A stretch of DNA of 64,000 nt from Epiperipatus broadwayi (GCA_028023455.1 JAQFVV010000027.1:5889845-5953844); one strand, 5' to 3'. Counted from the stretch's first letter, positions 9,681-21,850 are shown. Program-made: numbers and translations. Notes: generated by a model from the sequence alone, not told the origin.

Positions 9681-9745
9681 TATTGTCACTGATCATCCCA
9701 GCAGCACCTGAAGGAGAGTGGAGAATAATACCATTTGAAACAACT
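9520..9745. repeat. SINE family C units
   Basis: A tRNA-like head (AAGCTCAGTTAGTTGGAGC...CAAGTTTGATTCCC) is next to a tail that reads AGTGATAGTACTAGGATGG, plus an inverted tail ATTGTCACTGATCATCCC. The same family makes the arms and centre of the inverted repeat at 39470-40260. Confidence 0.6.
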
Positions 9746-10144
9746 GGGTTTGAAGACATGTAGATGTCTGAAAATTTCAGATTTTCCACTCAATAGATAA
9801 CTTTTAGATAAGTGCTTGGTTTTGGGTTGGTATTTTTAGATCTAGTCTCTGAACCTAGCCTGGCACCTCTCTGAGGAGTGCCAAAGCACGAAACCATGGT
9901 CAGGGGTTTGGGGGGGGGATTCCTGACAGAGATATTTTAAATGCTGGCTCTGGCTAAGCATTTACCACAAAGCTTGTTGAGGAATTGGCAATCCTCATTG
10001 TTTATAAACTTACAAGCTTGAGATAATAGGTCATGTGATCTATGACTCTTATTTTGACTAGTTATACTAATGTGTTTGCTTTTATTAATTGTTGAATGTG
10101 TATTATTATCTGCATTGTTGATTGTTTAGTATTTCTCTTCAGGA
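9746..10144. other. Intron 2 sequence with a G run
   Basis: Includes a short run of nine G near 9911. No gene or related repeat recognised. Confidence 0.35.
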
Positions 10145-10399
10145 CTAAAGCCTCTTCAACACCAGTAACTCCCCCCTTTCCTTCAACATCAGAATAATCA
10201 AGAAGACATTACTTATTATTTTTATTCTATGAGAGCGCCCTCCTCCAGAGTGGGGACAATTTTTAGCCACTTTTTGAAAATCATGTAGAACAGCAGATAT
10301 TACACAAGAGATATATGTGTAACAATCAATGATACTATTATAACAATACATGGAGTCAAGTGGAATTCCATTGTGGGCATGCAGATCATGGCATGTCAA
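10145..10399 (-). pseudogene. Open frame of 84 codons, possibly a LINE linker remnant
   Basis: A minus-strand frame open for 84 codons, ending TAG at 10145. It starts at a TTG, not an ATG. Visible motifs are TCHDLHAHN and DSMYCYNSIIDCYTYIS. This pattern, Cys and His residues then a tyrosine-rich helix, recalls the segment between endonuclease and reverse transcriptase in CR1-like LINEs. I am not sure; it may be chance. Confidence 0.25.
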
Positions 10400-10589
10400 A
10401 CTCTTAGCTCACCTGTCAAAAAAAGGTTATCCATAAAAATATATGTAGCAATAGGGGATATTCTGAAGCCTATGCATTAGTGGATAATTGTAATATAATA
10501 GAACTTACGATGTACTTAGAAATTTGGAAGATGCTGAGTTACCTTTAAATATTAGATGTACTCTGTATTCTAGTGGAAGAGCTTATCTC

Positions 10590-11065
10590 TCTCCAGACTT
10601 CATGCAGTACCATCTCTGAACCAAGTAGTGACATACTTTAACCATTCACCATTAATGATATGTCTAGATCACAAATTATGACTGAAAATGGGAGTATGTT
10701 TCGGAATTTCGTAGATGCCTTTCAACACTGTTTTTGCTATCATGAAATTTTGGAAAACAACTTGAGAACATTTTTGTGACTCATAGCTTCATTGCTTACA
10801 CAATTGGAATCATTTCAAACATTTCGGTAACAGTTTCACCTTTAAATTTAATGTTAGCATGTGGTGACATCATAAATTAAAGTATGAACAGCATTGTCAT
10901 ATTTCATGTCATAACTCATGATCCTGACATGTTAGCACCTTCACATTTTTGTGGTATAATTGCTAGACTATGTCGCTACATAATACAATTATTGATTGAG
11001 AGATGGTGCTGCAGTCACCTTAGAGAGAACCAGTTCATCTTTTCATTGGCATACACTATGTATAT
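10590..11065 (+). repeat. Repeat family B, near-complete copy
   Basis: About 475 bases. The left end TGCAGTACCATCTCTGAACC is mirrored by GAGAGATGGTGCTGCAG near 11010-11022. Inner blocks AGTAGTGACATACTTTAACC and CTAGACTATGTCGCTACATA are also inverted relatives. The 88-codon frame across its end is not a gene. Confidence 0.7.
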
Positions 11066-12390
11066 GGGTGCATATTATGTAAAGCGTTCCTTTATTAACA
11101 GAGTTATTTCATCTTTTAATGTCTTCAAGCAAAACAATATTTATTATTAATGATAGTACTTATTTATTTATAATATGGTTAGTTCTTTAGGAATGTCTTA
11201 TGGTGATCGAGCATCGAAGTGGAAGATTGAGCACAACAGTTCCATGCAGCTGATTGAACTGATGTTTTCTTAATCTACTTTACTCAATTTCAGCATGCAT
11301 GCATATTTTGTAGTTTTACTCTTGTGCAGGTTAATGTAGTGGTGGACTCGAGTGATAAAGATTCTCAGATCATGGCCCTATTCCATTACTTCCGGTGCTT
11401 GAATGTCATATAACCTCCCAAACGTACATAATTTCATTACTTATTTATTTTTACTCAGTTGGGAATTGTTTCACAAACACACTTTTACAACTGGCGTAAA
11501 TCATTCAGAGAATGTGCAATGGTATAGACTCATATACAATTGTTATATGACGTAAAGACCTTAAAGTTTACGATATGCCCTAAAGTTGAGTTACTTGAAT
11601 AAATTGTGTCAATAGAGATGCGAGCAATGGCAGATGGGTACTGATAATTAAATTTGAATTTAAAGCCATAAACTTGAAACTAGTCAGGATTTTGAATCTG
11701 TTATCTATTATTACTTATTAAACTTAATTAAAGTTTATAGTAAATGGTGTAGACATGTTGAAAACATAAACAGCAATATGTAAGCTGGAGTCATGTGATA
11801 AAAGTCATGTGATTATGAATGATAAAATTTCTTCAGAGATATGTGAAATTAGATACTTTCTATATCAAAACAATCAAAGCTCAGTATTTTAAAACAAGGC
11901 AACAGTAGAAATTTTACCATGATTTAGACGTTTTTTAAAATATAAATTTCAATTTTTTTTTTAAATAAAAGATTCATATTATTCACTGATAGTCTGTTCA
12001 ATAATTTACTTTTTTTTTTTGTACATGTTAAAGTTGAGTATGGGTCACCAAACATTTTTGAGGTTTATTTCATATGTACTGAGAACTGTTATAATAAAAG
12101 TTTGTTTTGCTTTCTCTGTAAAAAATATTTAAAATATTCTATTTCTTATAAGAAAATCAGACACCATTTATTGATTTCTACTTCAAAGTCAATTCTAAGA
12201 TTCTCTTCTTTCTATATTATTTTACAGTTTATTGATTTTTATTAATAGTCAAATTTTAAAAATTATTGCTATTATTGTAGATTAAATAATGAAAAATATG
12301 AAAATAATTACTATGTGTATCAATTAGGAAATATAGAATCAGTTAAAGTTAAAAATGGAATGAGTCTAAGGCAAGGATGCCATAGTCACC
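11066..12390. other. Intron 2, AT-rich, little recognised
   Basis: At about 11355-11415 there is a diverged SINE F-like block (ATTACTTCCGGTGCTTGAAT). The remainder is AT-rich DNA without coding signal. Confidence 0.35.
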
Positions 12391-12545
12391 TATTTTGTTT
12401 TTAAACCACTAAACATCACATGATCACAATCTCATACTAACACATAATTGTTGTAAACAAAAGCAAAACTCTCCATACATCTATTGATTACTCTGGTTAG
12501 CACAGGATGGCACTACTGTATGGAGAGTTTTGCTTTTGTTTCTAT
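12391..12545 (-). repeat. Foldback family A end fragment
   Basis: Contains ACTAAACATCACATGATCAC and then a short hairpin of the terminal sequence: AAAACTCTCCATACATC opposite TGGCACTACTGTATGGAGAG. It abuts the LINE fragment that follows. Confidence 0.65.
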
Positions 12546-13450
12546 TTTATTTTTTTTATATTTGAGAGAAATGGAGTAATAGAAAGACTAGGAAGAGGTA
12601 TAGAGGTACTATTAACAGGTGGCAAAGGAGTATATACATTATCGGGTCTTTTATTTGCGGATATATTTTTGTGCATAGAAAGTAGGGAAGATATGGAAGT
12701 TATGCTGATGACATGCACAAAGGTGTAAAGAGATGGAGGTTAAATTTAGTGAAGAAAAATCAAAAGTAATGATGATAATTGGGAGATATAAGGTTAAATG
12801 TGGTGAATAGGTATAACTATTTGGGAATCACCTTAAGTATCAGAGAAATTGCTTGAATGAATGGGAGAAAAAAATGATAAATGAAGCAAAGAAAAGAAAT
12901 GGACTGATAAGAAATTAACAGTGTTTTCATGTAATAAATATGATATAGCTAGAATTGTATGGGAGTGGCAAGTAGCAGGGTTAACTTATAGTAACAGTAT
13001 GTTATGTGTTAGTAAAGGGGTGTTAGATTACATAGAAAAAATAACAAAGAGAAGTGGGAAGACATGCATTAGATACAGATGTGCGGATGGCAAAGGAGGC
13101 AATTCAAGAAGAAATGGGATGGTCAAGTTTTTAATAGATTGCAAATAAGAGAATAGTCAAAAAAGTATTTAATTGGGTTATGAGTAAAAGGACAAGCAAC
13201 AAGATAGGTGAGAAAGATAGTATGGTATGCAGAAGATTTGGATAAAGAATTTATGTCAGTATACTTATACAAAAGATGGGATGATTGTATTAGGAGAGAA
13301 GAATAGATGCATTAATAAAAAATAGGGAGCTGGAGAGATTGAGAACTAGTATGGAGAGTAAAAAGAGTTTAAATATATATAGAAGTAAACAGAATATTGG
13401 GTGCGAGTTAATTTTTGATAATAGCAAGGAAAGTACATACACACTTATAT
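12546..13450 (+). pseudogene. LINE-A fragment: end of reverse transcriptase and C-terminal region
   Basis: Decayed non-LTR retrotransposon in the gene's orientation. The part near 12650-12730 reads LLFADIFLCIESREDMEVML, with one substitution or shift in the usual FADD catalytic block. At 12818-12835 YNYLGITL is the next conserved RT block (YLG). Further on are EKKMINEAKKRNG and, at 13302-13432, ALIKNRELERL and NIYRSKQNIGCELIFDNSKE. The last two match the minus-strand copy at 47344-47643, which shows they belong to one family. Many stops and frameshifts make it inactive. Clade not determined. Confidence 0.75.
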
Positions 13451-14006
13451 ATAGTAATTTTTTTTCTAAGCACTATATAGATTTGTATAATTGAATATTT
13501 GATTATAACATCAGGTACACAATAGATCCAAGCTCTGATTTAAACATGGTCTGTAAGAGTTGGTGTAGGTAGAATGTACGCTCTAAACTTAAGTGATTCA
13601 TTAAGTTTTTTAAATTCTTACCGGCGGGAGAATGCGCGGAGATTTATAATATTTAAGAAATAGCGCATTATCGGAGATTGACTTCAGTTTGAATAATTTC
13701 TAAGCACTAGAAACACATAAGATGCCGGTCGTTTTTTTTTTTTTTGTCAGATTTGCCACACAGATGTAAAGTGAAATTGTTTACATTTGCTTTTCTGACT
13801 CTTATAAGGATAGCGGAGTGGGCAAGTGATTTTAATTAGGTCTATTATTATGAGAATTAGAAAAACATATATAAACGAATTCCTTTCATGTTTCCATGAC
13901 AAAAGAAGTCAGTCCGTTGTTGCCAGCGCTTGAAAAAGTTGATCAATTCCAGAGATTATGTTTCATTTTAATAGTAAACTGTAAAATGGAGATAAATAAG
14001 AATAAA
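13451..14006. other. Intron 2, nothing recognised
   Basis: The segment 13620-13740 is less AT-rich (ACCGGCGGGAGAATGCGCGG) and contains GCGCATTATCGG. No repeat or coding relationship is seen. A T13 run is near 13733. Confidence 0.35.
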
Positions 14007-14111
14007 CATTGGTGGTCGAGAGGTCAGCGCGACTGCCTTGCACTTGCAGGCAGTTGCCCGGGTTGCGGGTTCGCGTCCAGGCCGATGCTATGACACTTAA
14101 AAAAAAAAAAA
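14007..14111 (+). repeat. tRNA-derived SINE, first unit of a tandem pair
   Basis: About 100 bases with Pol III type 2 promoter parts: an A box TGGTCGAGAGG (14013-14023) and a B box GGTTCGCGTCC (14068-14078). It then has GATGCTATGACAC and an A tail. The head is like a leucine or serine tRNA, but no cloverleaf closes, so it is not a tRNA gene. Confidence 0.85.
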
Positions 14112-14122
14112 CAATCGTCAAG

Positions 14123-14216
14123 CATTGGTGGTCGAGAGGTGTACACAGCTGCCTTACAAGCAGTTGTACCGGGTTCGCTTCCCGGTCGATGCTATGACAC
14201 ATGAAGAAAAAAAATA
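14123..14216 (+). repeat. tRNA-derived SINE, second unit of a tandem pair
   Basis: Same family and strand as the preceding unit, eleven bases after its A tail. A box TGGTCGAGAGG is at 14129-14139 and B box GGTTCGCTTCC at 14172-14182, followed by GATGCTATGACACATGAAG and an A-rich tail. Other copies lie at 25578, 33109 (minus) and 37630 (minus). Confidence 0.85.
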
Positions 14217-14980
14217 AGAATAAACAATTATAATCTTTATTGAAGCTATATATATATGCGCATATATATAGGCTTCATTCCCACTCATAAACAAGTAATT
14301 TTTAAATTGTGTCACGATTTATAAGTAAATAATTTTAAATTTATAGGAAATTCATGTATTAAAAATCTATTACAAGCATTTTTTATTCATTAAAATGTAT
14401 TAAAGGCACATGTATGTGTGTAGTGGAGGTGGGTGTCAGATAGAGAGCTGAGATTAGATAAATAATTAACATTCCAATTGTATATTCAATTCTAGAAAAT
14501 TCTAAGGTACAATTAAGTTAAAATTCGGTAATTAAAATTTCTGAACATTTTTAATTGGTAAAGGCAGATTAATTTCAGAGCATAAGTAGATTTATAACTG
14601 GTAAAGAAATCTTATTTAAGTAATGAAAAAAGGAATCTCTTTGTATTTTATGTTTACAAAAATGTTTTCAATATTTTACCTCGCCGTAAAAGGTGTTAAT
14701 TATATTTAATTACTGCCAGGAATGCCATAGACAAAAGGCATTAGGAATTTGAGAAATTTTACTAATTAATAAATAGATACAAGATTAAATTGTCATTAAA
14801 CTGATCAAAATTGTAATCAGTTTTAATTAATATTATTCCGGATGCCTTTTGTCGAAAGTATTATAAATACCTCAGAAAATGTAAAATTGTTATTCTAAAT
14901 TACTATATTATATACTAATAAATTTAAAATTGTTATTCTTTGTTCCGAGAAGATTCTTTAAGATCATTATTAAGAAGATT
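14217..14980. other. AT-rich intron 2 sequence
   Basis: Contains a (TA)n/palindrome TATATATATGCGCATATATATA near 14250-14271. Two related blocks, GCCATAGACAAAAGGCATTA (about 14725) and GGATGCCTTTTGTCGAAAG (about 14840), are imperfect inverted copies about 110 bases apart. No gene is seen. Confidence 0.4.
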
Positions 14981-15440
14981 ATTGAAATATTGGCTGCTAG
15001 AAGCCTAACCAAATGAGTAGCAAGCTTGTGTTTGCTTCCGCTTCACCATTTCTAGGCAGCATGAGTTCTGAATCCCGATAGACTGGGTGAACTGCTGTTG
15101 CTCAGATGAAGTAAAGCTATTGTGTACCTGTACTTACGTTGCTGCCATCACAAAGAAATTCAGCCAGCTGACCTGCCATGCCATCATTCCCGAAATAAGA
15201 AGCCACCTTCAGCCAAATGCTTTCGGAAGAACCAGCCTGTCTTCAATCAATTATTAATATCCGAGAAAAGGATTATCTAGGACTATGTGAATTTCCCTAT
15301 AAAAGCTATGCATCGCCATTACATCTCACACTGCTCTTCGTATATTTACTGTATTTTCAAGTCCTTCACGAAGATAATAAAAAGCAGGGACACTTGAATT
15401 CTATACATGAGAATCAGTATCACCTTATACGGGTTTAAAA
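14981..15440 (+). other. GC-richer island, possible solo LTR
   Basis: Clearly less AT-rich than its surroundings. It has TATAAAA at 15298-15304 and AATAAAA near 15376 in LTR-like order, and a 73-codon frame (15217-15438) that I do not recognise. No second copy in the window and no clear TG..CA ends with target duplications were found, so the LTR idea is a guess. Confidence 0.3.
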
Positions 15441-16089
15441 AAAAAACAATTCATAGGTATTTGATATTTCTCTTTTACTTATATACTTTATTTTGTTCAT
15501 TTTCTTTTACTTTAATTAACCTATATTATTAAAAATGATCGAATAGATTGCTAGTTACGGTCATTCTTGACGTTTAGATATCTGTTAGATTTGTTCTAAA
15601 AATCAGGTGACCGCGAAGAGCAAGTTTTTGTGAACACATTTTATTTCTTAAAATTCCAGAATTGGCTTTCTTTTCCCCTTTAAAAGTAAGCTAATTAATT
15701 AAAAGGGAAAAAAACGTTTTAAACCCATTCCTCACTTGTCAAAGATTTTCTAAATATATAATTAATATTTAAATACAAATATATTATAATACTGCTAAGC
15801 TAAACGTAATTAGAGGGGATTTGAACTCAGACTTTCAAGCTCCCTTTAGTCATTCATTTCATCTTATACACGTGATCACATACATGCGAAAAAGATAAAT
15901 GATCTTCAATATTCGTATTTCGTGCTGCAGTACTCATCAGTTGGTCCAGATCACCATCTCCCACACATATACAATCAGTGCTCGGTTTATATTAAGATAG
16001 CAAATCTTTAAACTTTAATCATGAGTTTCAATTTGAGATTTTACTTTGAAATTAGAAAACCAGTTTTTTTTTTCTTTTATAGAAATAAA
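15441..16089. other. Intron 2, nothing recognised
   Basis: AT-rich, no frame or repeat identified. Confidence 0.35.
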
Positions 16090-16095
16090 TATAAA

Positions 16096-16192
16096 ATAAG
16101 TTGAGTCAATAAATGAGAAAATTACGATTAATTTTCATTTTTTTAATATAAATAAATGAGAAAATTACGATTAATTTTCATTTTTTTATATA
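16096..16192 (+). repeat. Short tandem duplication of about 48 bases
   Basis: AAATGAGAAAATTACGATTA followed by ATTTTCATTTTTTTA occurs twice back to back. Confidence 0.85.
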
Positions 16193-17480
16193 AAAATAAA
16201 GAACTTTATTAAGACTAGTGGTTACAAAAGTGAAACATACTACTGATTAATATAAGGTTTGATCATATGGGCAATTTGAAGTAACAGCCAAGAGAGAGTT
16301 CTTTGTCCAAGGTTAGTAGCTACTGGGTAATATAAAAGGCTCCATGTTGCTGCATGAATGCCGGGAGAAGCCAAGATCTTGTCTCTCTGAAAATTAAACA
16401 GAATTTTCATTTTATTGGGACAAAAATGTCATTTAGTACATTAGCAGAGATAAGTTAAGGTCAGTTCATAAATGTTTCAATTATATAGAAAAATCATATT
16501 ATATAAAGTATTTCTTAATAACTATGTATAAGATCTAGAATAGACCTTCAATTAAGCGGGATATTAGAATCTTTGATTGCTTGCCAGTAAAGTAATATAT
16601 GGCTGCTTGTTTAAATTTATAATATAACCATTCAAGCTTAACTTTGTTGATCTTTTAATTTCAGGCTTTTATAATTAATTTTGCATTGCTGAATTTTATA
16701 TATATATATATTAATTTGTATAGTGTCTTCAAGCAGACGTTCATTCCTGCTTTGGTGAAATGATTTGCCAGGTATTTCTCTTCGGATGTGATAACACTAA
16801 AGGCAGAAATATCTTTCATTTTATACTCCGAGGTTCCTTGCCATTATTCATGTTATTATCAATGCAGGCTCTCATTTCTACTTGGTAGTAATCAGTTTAT
16901 TACTGGTTGTAGGTGCAGATGTCAATTCCTGCCCCCATATGACTCTGTTTTCATAATGTAGCACCATGCTTCATGTTTCTTAATGTATTTTAAAGCCTGA
17001 TGTTAAACGCGTGCAGTCTCATAATTTAAAGTATGTGGTGGTCATCTGTTCATGATTATAATTTTATGTAATTAAGTATATATTTCCATTTTAAACCTGT
17101 TTAATTATTCATTGATTATTAAGACATATGCCTATAGTTCTTCTACTCTATGTAAGTTAGCAATAGTAAATCCACTTAATCACTAATTAATTTTATTTTA
17201 CACAGAGGCAAAACTCTCCATTTCATTTTAACTTATAAGAAATGCAAATGATCTTTGGTTTAAATCTAGATGTATAAATATTACTTTGGTTTAGTTTTTT
17301 ATTATTATTTGCTAATAAATTTTCTTTATACATTACCTCTCACATTTTGGATCTTCTTTGTCACAATAAATTAAATTTTTATTTAACATAGTTTTGAAAG
17401 TTTCATGTATCTCTGACCTAGTAGGATATAAGAAAAAGGACTTATATGCTAACGTCAGATGCATTTGTAATGTGGAAATT
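16193..17480. other. Intron 2, nothing recognised
   Basis: AT-rich sequence with a TA microsatellite near 16699-16711. No coding or related repeat was seen. Confidence 0.35.
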
Positions 17481-19215
17481 GTCCTATGGGGTATAGGTAC
17501 TGTGACAGTCAGATTATGTATGCTGGTTTAACCTAGTTCGAATCCTAAGCGAAAGTACCTCGAAGCCACCCATACGCGAGATATTAAATCAAGAATACTA
17601 TAACCTCTGCCCTATTTCGCCTATTCTCGAGGCTAATTTACGAACCAACAACACCATCTGAGCCACACATAAATTATTTTTCAACCGGCCACAAAGCTTA
17701 GCAACAGCGGTAGAGACATGGACGGGAAATCCTAAGGAGCTAAATAGTTAAAAATGTGCAAAGGTCCTAAGAAATAGGTATTTTGCGTTTTGCGTGCCTG
17801 GATCATTGAGAAGTAAAATAAAGCATTTATAACAAATTTAGCAAAAGTCAAGCTTGTTAGTTAAATAATAGATCTTTAATTAATGACTTTAAAATAGGAA
17901 TGATTTAATGGCCTCCGCTATTCCCCTAAATTAATGAAACAAAATAACTATACAATAAAAACAGATTAATAGGTTTGCGGTCTAAATCTTTTCTTCCCAA
18001 CTTTATCAAAAATTGTCAACTCGATCTTCTCGATAAAGTACGATAACAAAAAAGAATCTTTCACCAAGCAATTCTAATTGCTTTGCGCTAAAAACAGTGT
18101 TTAAAAATTATTTAAAACGTATATAGCTAACTCAGATATACGTGATAAGCTAATGGCGGACAAAAGAGGCGTTATCAAAGAGATCAAGTTGGCACACAAA
18201 AGAAACTGACTCGTATTTAATTAACAAACATAAATAAAATTGGAAAGAGATTTTGAAATGAACAAAATGCAATGGAATACTAAATATTTACACTGGTTAG
18301 TAAGGAAGAATAGCGAAGGGAAAAAGGTTAAATATAGATAGATGATCACACAATATATATAATTAAGACTAGTCTAAGAAAAATGGTTACATAGCAAATA
18401 CATATAAATTCACTGAAGCAATTAGAAAAAAATGAACAAAAGGTAGCATAAGAAATAGTTCAATAGAGGAGATACGATTACCTTCCTTTTTCCTTGGTCA
18501 TGTTCCCTACGGCGTTCGTGGCTTGATCCGACCGTCGAGATGTAGTTGTCCGGACAATGAAAATATGTAGTATGGTTTCACGAAAAGTTCTCCAGACACG
18601 GCACAGAGTTCAGATGACTATTGAGTGGATATTAAGGCATTTTGAATGGTATTCCGGAACCTCGGCGATAGGCAAAGCTATTTATTTGCCTAGCCGAGCA
18701 TAGTAGAATCTATCAAACTTATATGATTTTTAGCTTGAGCAGGTTCAAACTTCTTCATGATTGGTAGACAACAGTTGTAGACTTTTGGGAATAAAATCAC
18801 GAACAAAATCTGACAGAGTTCTCCTAAGAGAAATCTGAATGCACCTTGCAATAGCAAAATCTGAATCAATCTTGCAATAGCAAACTCTGAAAGAATCACC
18901 TTCACAAGGAAAATCAGAATCAACTGAATCCTTCAAAAGGAAAAATCTGAATAATCAATCTTTTGTTCTCCCTTCTATTTATACCCTCTCTGTCAGCTAC
19001 CTTCTATTGTTTGTATGATCTGAGATCTTGATAAGCCTCCCCATGCTCCTTTGTTTCAAAGCAACACTTTCTAAAAATAACTTTAACTTTTTTTTACTCT
19101 AACTTTCTTACTTCAAAGTTTGAATTCTCTTAATTAAAAAGAAAGAAAGGAGAAGGCCATCTTTAATTACACTTGAATGGCTCACTAATTAAAACTATAC
19201 ATTCTTTTAGAAAAT
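17481..19215 (-). other. GC-richer unexplained segment with a minus-strand promoter-like block
   Basis: Composition changes at about 17480, and several parts look unlike intron background (GGAACCTCGGCGATAGGC; CCGACCGTCGAGATG). Read on the minus strand, a good TATA box TATAAATAG lies at 18975-18983. It is followed within about 260 bases by four direct repeats of GATTCAGATTTT-like and GCTATTGCAAG-like units (18800-18950). This order fits the U3-R part of an LTR whose body would run toward 17480, but no gag/pol frame or second LTR is seen. Unidentified. Confidence 0.3.
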
Positions 19216-19675
19216 GTTGGCAGGCTTATCTCAAAATCAAATCATACTAAATATTTTAACAAAATTTTAACAACAATATATTATTATTTTTTTATAGTAG
19301 AATAAGCATTTTATTTCAGCAGAATTTTGCATTAACTCATATATATATACGCTAGATGTATATATATATGTTTGACTAATAGGTTAAGCAATTTTTATTA
19401 ATAGAATGAAATTTATTTAAAACAAAATATTTAAATGTAATACACGTTTAATAAGCATAATTATTTTTAACTCTAATGCAAAACCCTGCTGATATTGGAC
19501 TATAAACTTAATTTAGGTCTACAATACTAATTAAGTTTATAGGAAGATGTGAAGCATGGATTGGACTTCAGATCCATTGCTTCAGTACTGAGGTCAGTTT
19601 TGTACTGTTTGTGATAATGTTTATATCGATGTTACTTGTGTTTAGAAATATTTTTAATTACATGCATATAATTAG
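19216..19675. other. AT-rich intron 2 sequence
   Basis: Contains TA-rich runs near 19340-19370. Nothing else recognised. Confidence 0.35.
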
Positions 19676-20475
19676 CAGCCATTTATAAATGAGTTTGGCC
19701 AAACTGCTCTAGAAATTAGCTTTGCAATGGCTGTACAAACCAATCTGGGAAACACAAATATGCCTACATATAAAACATACTGGTCCATTTTTCTCTTTAT
19801 TTGATATTGTGTGATGCCGTCTTTTAATTTCTTTGGCAGAAAAATTTTCTTTCTGAAATACTTCAACACTATATCTAATTGTAGCTCCCCATAGTCTTTC
19901 TATTAAAATTATGCTCAAGTTCATTGTAAAACATCCTTTTAGGAAGTCTTGAATTGGTGTTTTATTTTGCATTTCCAATTTATCAAAGTGTGATTTTACA
20001 ATAGTGGACTTAATAGCATCATATTCTGCAAGCTGAAGTAATATTGATTCATCTCATGATCTTTTCGTTATATTTTAAAAATTTTATGGAGTGTGTTTAA
20101 ATTAGACTTTTTTAATGCCTTTATGTTGTACCAAAGGGCATCCAAGTTTCATACTTATACAATAACTTAGGTAAAATAACAGTTTTACATACAGATAACT
20201 TAGTTGAAGCAGTTATTTTCTAAGATGAAATATTTCATGCTGTATCTAAGTCCACCTTTCTACTCCAAAAATAACAAGGTATTTAAATTGTTATACATTC
20301 TCAAGTAACTATCCAAGCTAAAAAAGTTTGAGGATTTGTCTTTCATCACTGGCTGATTATTTAACCAAAGTCTTTATATACTTTGCATTCAGAATGTTAT
20401 GTGCATTCTATAAATCATCTTTCCGACTGGAAAAAATGGCATAATCATCATACTTTACATAAATAGAAAATAGAT
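19676..20475 (-). pseudogene. LINE-B fragment: RT active-site remnant to C-terminal zinc finger
   Basis: Minus-strand decayed LINE. Near 20440-20457 the frame reads KYDDYAI, a degraded form of the YADD catalytic motif. The other end, 19709-19978, is open for 89 codons and ends in CFICRHICVSQIGLYSHC, the C-X2-C...H-type finger found at the C-terminus of many CR1/jockey-like LINE ORF2 proteins. Upstream of the finger is RLWGATIRYSVEVFQ, matching the usual W-x-x-x-I helix. The sequence in between has stops and shifts. It probably belongs to the same broad group as the fragment at 40380-42230. Confidence 0.65.
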
Positions 20476-21030
20476 CTTGATGATTTTAATTAGATTGTGA
20501 TGATTTTAATTACAACATATCAAAGATGTAACACTGACCATAGAAATCTATTCGTGGATTACCCAAATCCCAAAATATTGCTATGGTAATTCACAAGTTG
20601 GATTAACAAAAAATCAATTAAATAAACTTTCAAATAATGCCGCTTTCTCATATCAGTGTTGATCTATTCATCAAATAAAAAGGTCATTTTTAATCTGATA
20701 AATAAATTGATATTGATGTGAGAAAGAGGATGTTCTTTGCAAGTTTACTTAAATGATTCTTTGGAAATGTGATTTGTGAATTATCCTTGTAATGTTTTGG
20801 GATTTTGGGGTTTCATGGAATCAGTTTATATTATCAGTGTTACGTATTTAATATGTTGAAATTAAAATCATTACAATCTAATTTCTAGTTATGTAAAGTA
20901 TTAAGAATACTTCTAAATACAGGTGCTTTTATTTGTGAATGTAAAGGGAAATTTGCTTTTTGTTGCATTTATAATGATAATAAATAAATCTAACTCTATA
21001 ATGTAAATTACAGACAAGTATTTATGGGTC
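20476..21030. other. AT-rich intron 2 sequence with a repeated block
   Basis: The block TTGCAAGTTTACTTAAATGA (about 20736) and the following 60 bases have a diverged relative at about 32085-32140. TGATGATTTTAATTA is duplicated near 20475-20510. No gene is seen. Confidence 0.35.
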
Positions 21031-21425
21031 GTACAGAATATAACCCTTCGGTGATATTAATAATATTTAACATCGTTCGCTACTGTGTACCAGACTCGTG
21101 GCAACTTAACCAATCAGTTAATATTCCAGTGCAGATTTAGTGGGACACTTCTTTGATTGATAACATTATTAGACTTAGCAATAAACCAGACTTCAAATAA
21201 TTAATACTGTCTGCAACTAGCCTAATGATATGAAGAGGAAGATAAAAGAGACCTGGTTTCTTGCCAAATCTAATATCAATCAAGAAACATTGGTGGCCCA
21301 CTGAACATGCAGTGCAATATTAACCAGTCAGTTTAGTTAAGTCATCATGAGTCTGGCACACAGTACCAAAAGTTGTCTCAGCTAAATATTACTAATATCA
21401 TTAAATTGTTCCATTCTGTATGCCG
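21031..21425. mobile_element. 395-bp hairpin MITE
   Basis: Imperfect palindrome centred near 21228. The left end GTACAGAATATAACCC is answered by TCCATTCTGTATG. GTGTACCAGACTCGTGGC pairs with GAGTCTGGCACACAGTAC, and GTGGGACACTTCTTTGATTG with CAATCAAGAAACATTGGTGG. No open frame. A non-autonomous DNA transposon of the foldback type is likely. Confidence 0.75.
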
Positions 21426-21769
21426 CATAGGTATGTGTGTGTTAATTTGCATTTATACGAATAAAAGCATTTTTTTAAAATATATATATATATATTCATT
21501 TTTAAATTTATGTTTTTAATGACTTAGTTTTAAATCACTAAGGAGCCATTGCTAGACTCTCATCAAGAATAATACATATGTATGCAAAGTTTCAATTAGA
21601 CCAGAAATTGGATGTGGTGAACCTTGAATTACAAGATTTGATCTAAACAGAATAAAAGCATTTAATAAAAAAAAAATAGTATTAATATTCCATGAAAAAA
21701 TAAAAATAGTAAGAGTATTAGTAAGGTGCTTAGTATGAATTCGAAAGAATCAGACAATTAACTCTCTAG

Positions 21770-21850
21770 GGAAAACCCTATGATACTGTGAGTTAGGTCA
21801 TCTGTCTATCATGCTCAAAACCTGGAGTTCAAATCCAGGTTGGATGAAAG
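21770..21850 (+). repeat. tRNA-like SINE head
   Basis: Contains GTGAGTTAGGTCATCTG and, 30 bases later, GAGTTCAAATCC, arranged like Pol III A and B boxes. A similar head is at 33840-34045. Confidence 0.4.

Noticed and set aside
9487-9789. 100-codon minus-strand frame
   Set aside because: It runs through the duplicated SINE tail, and the same text in other copies (39842-40069) is not conserved as protein.
14007-14216. Two tRNA genes
   Set aside because: A and B boxes are present, but acceptor and anticodon stems do not pair and both end in A tails, so these are SINEs.
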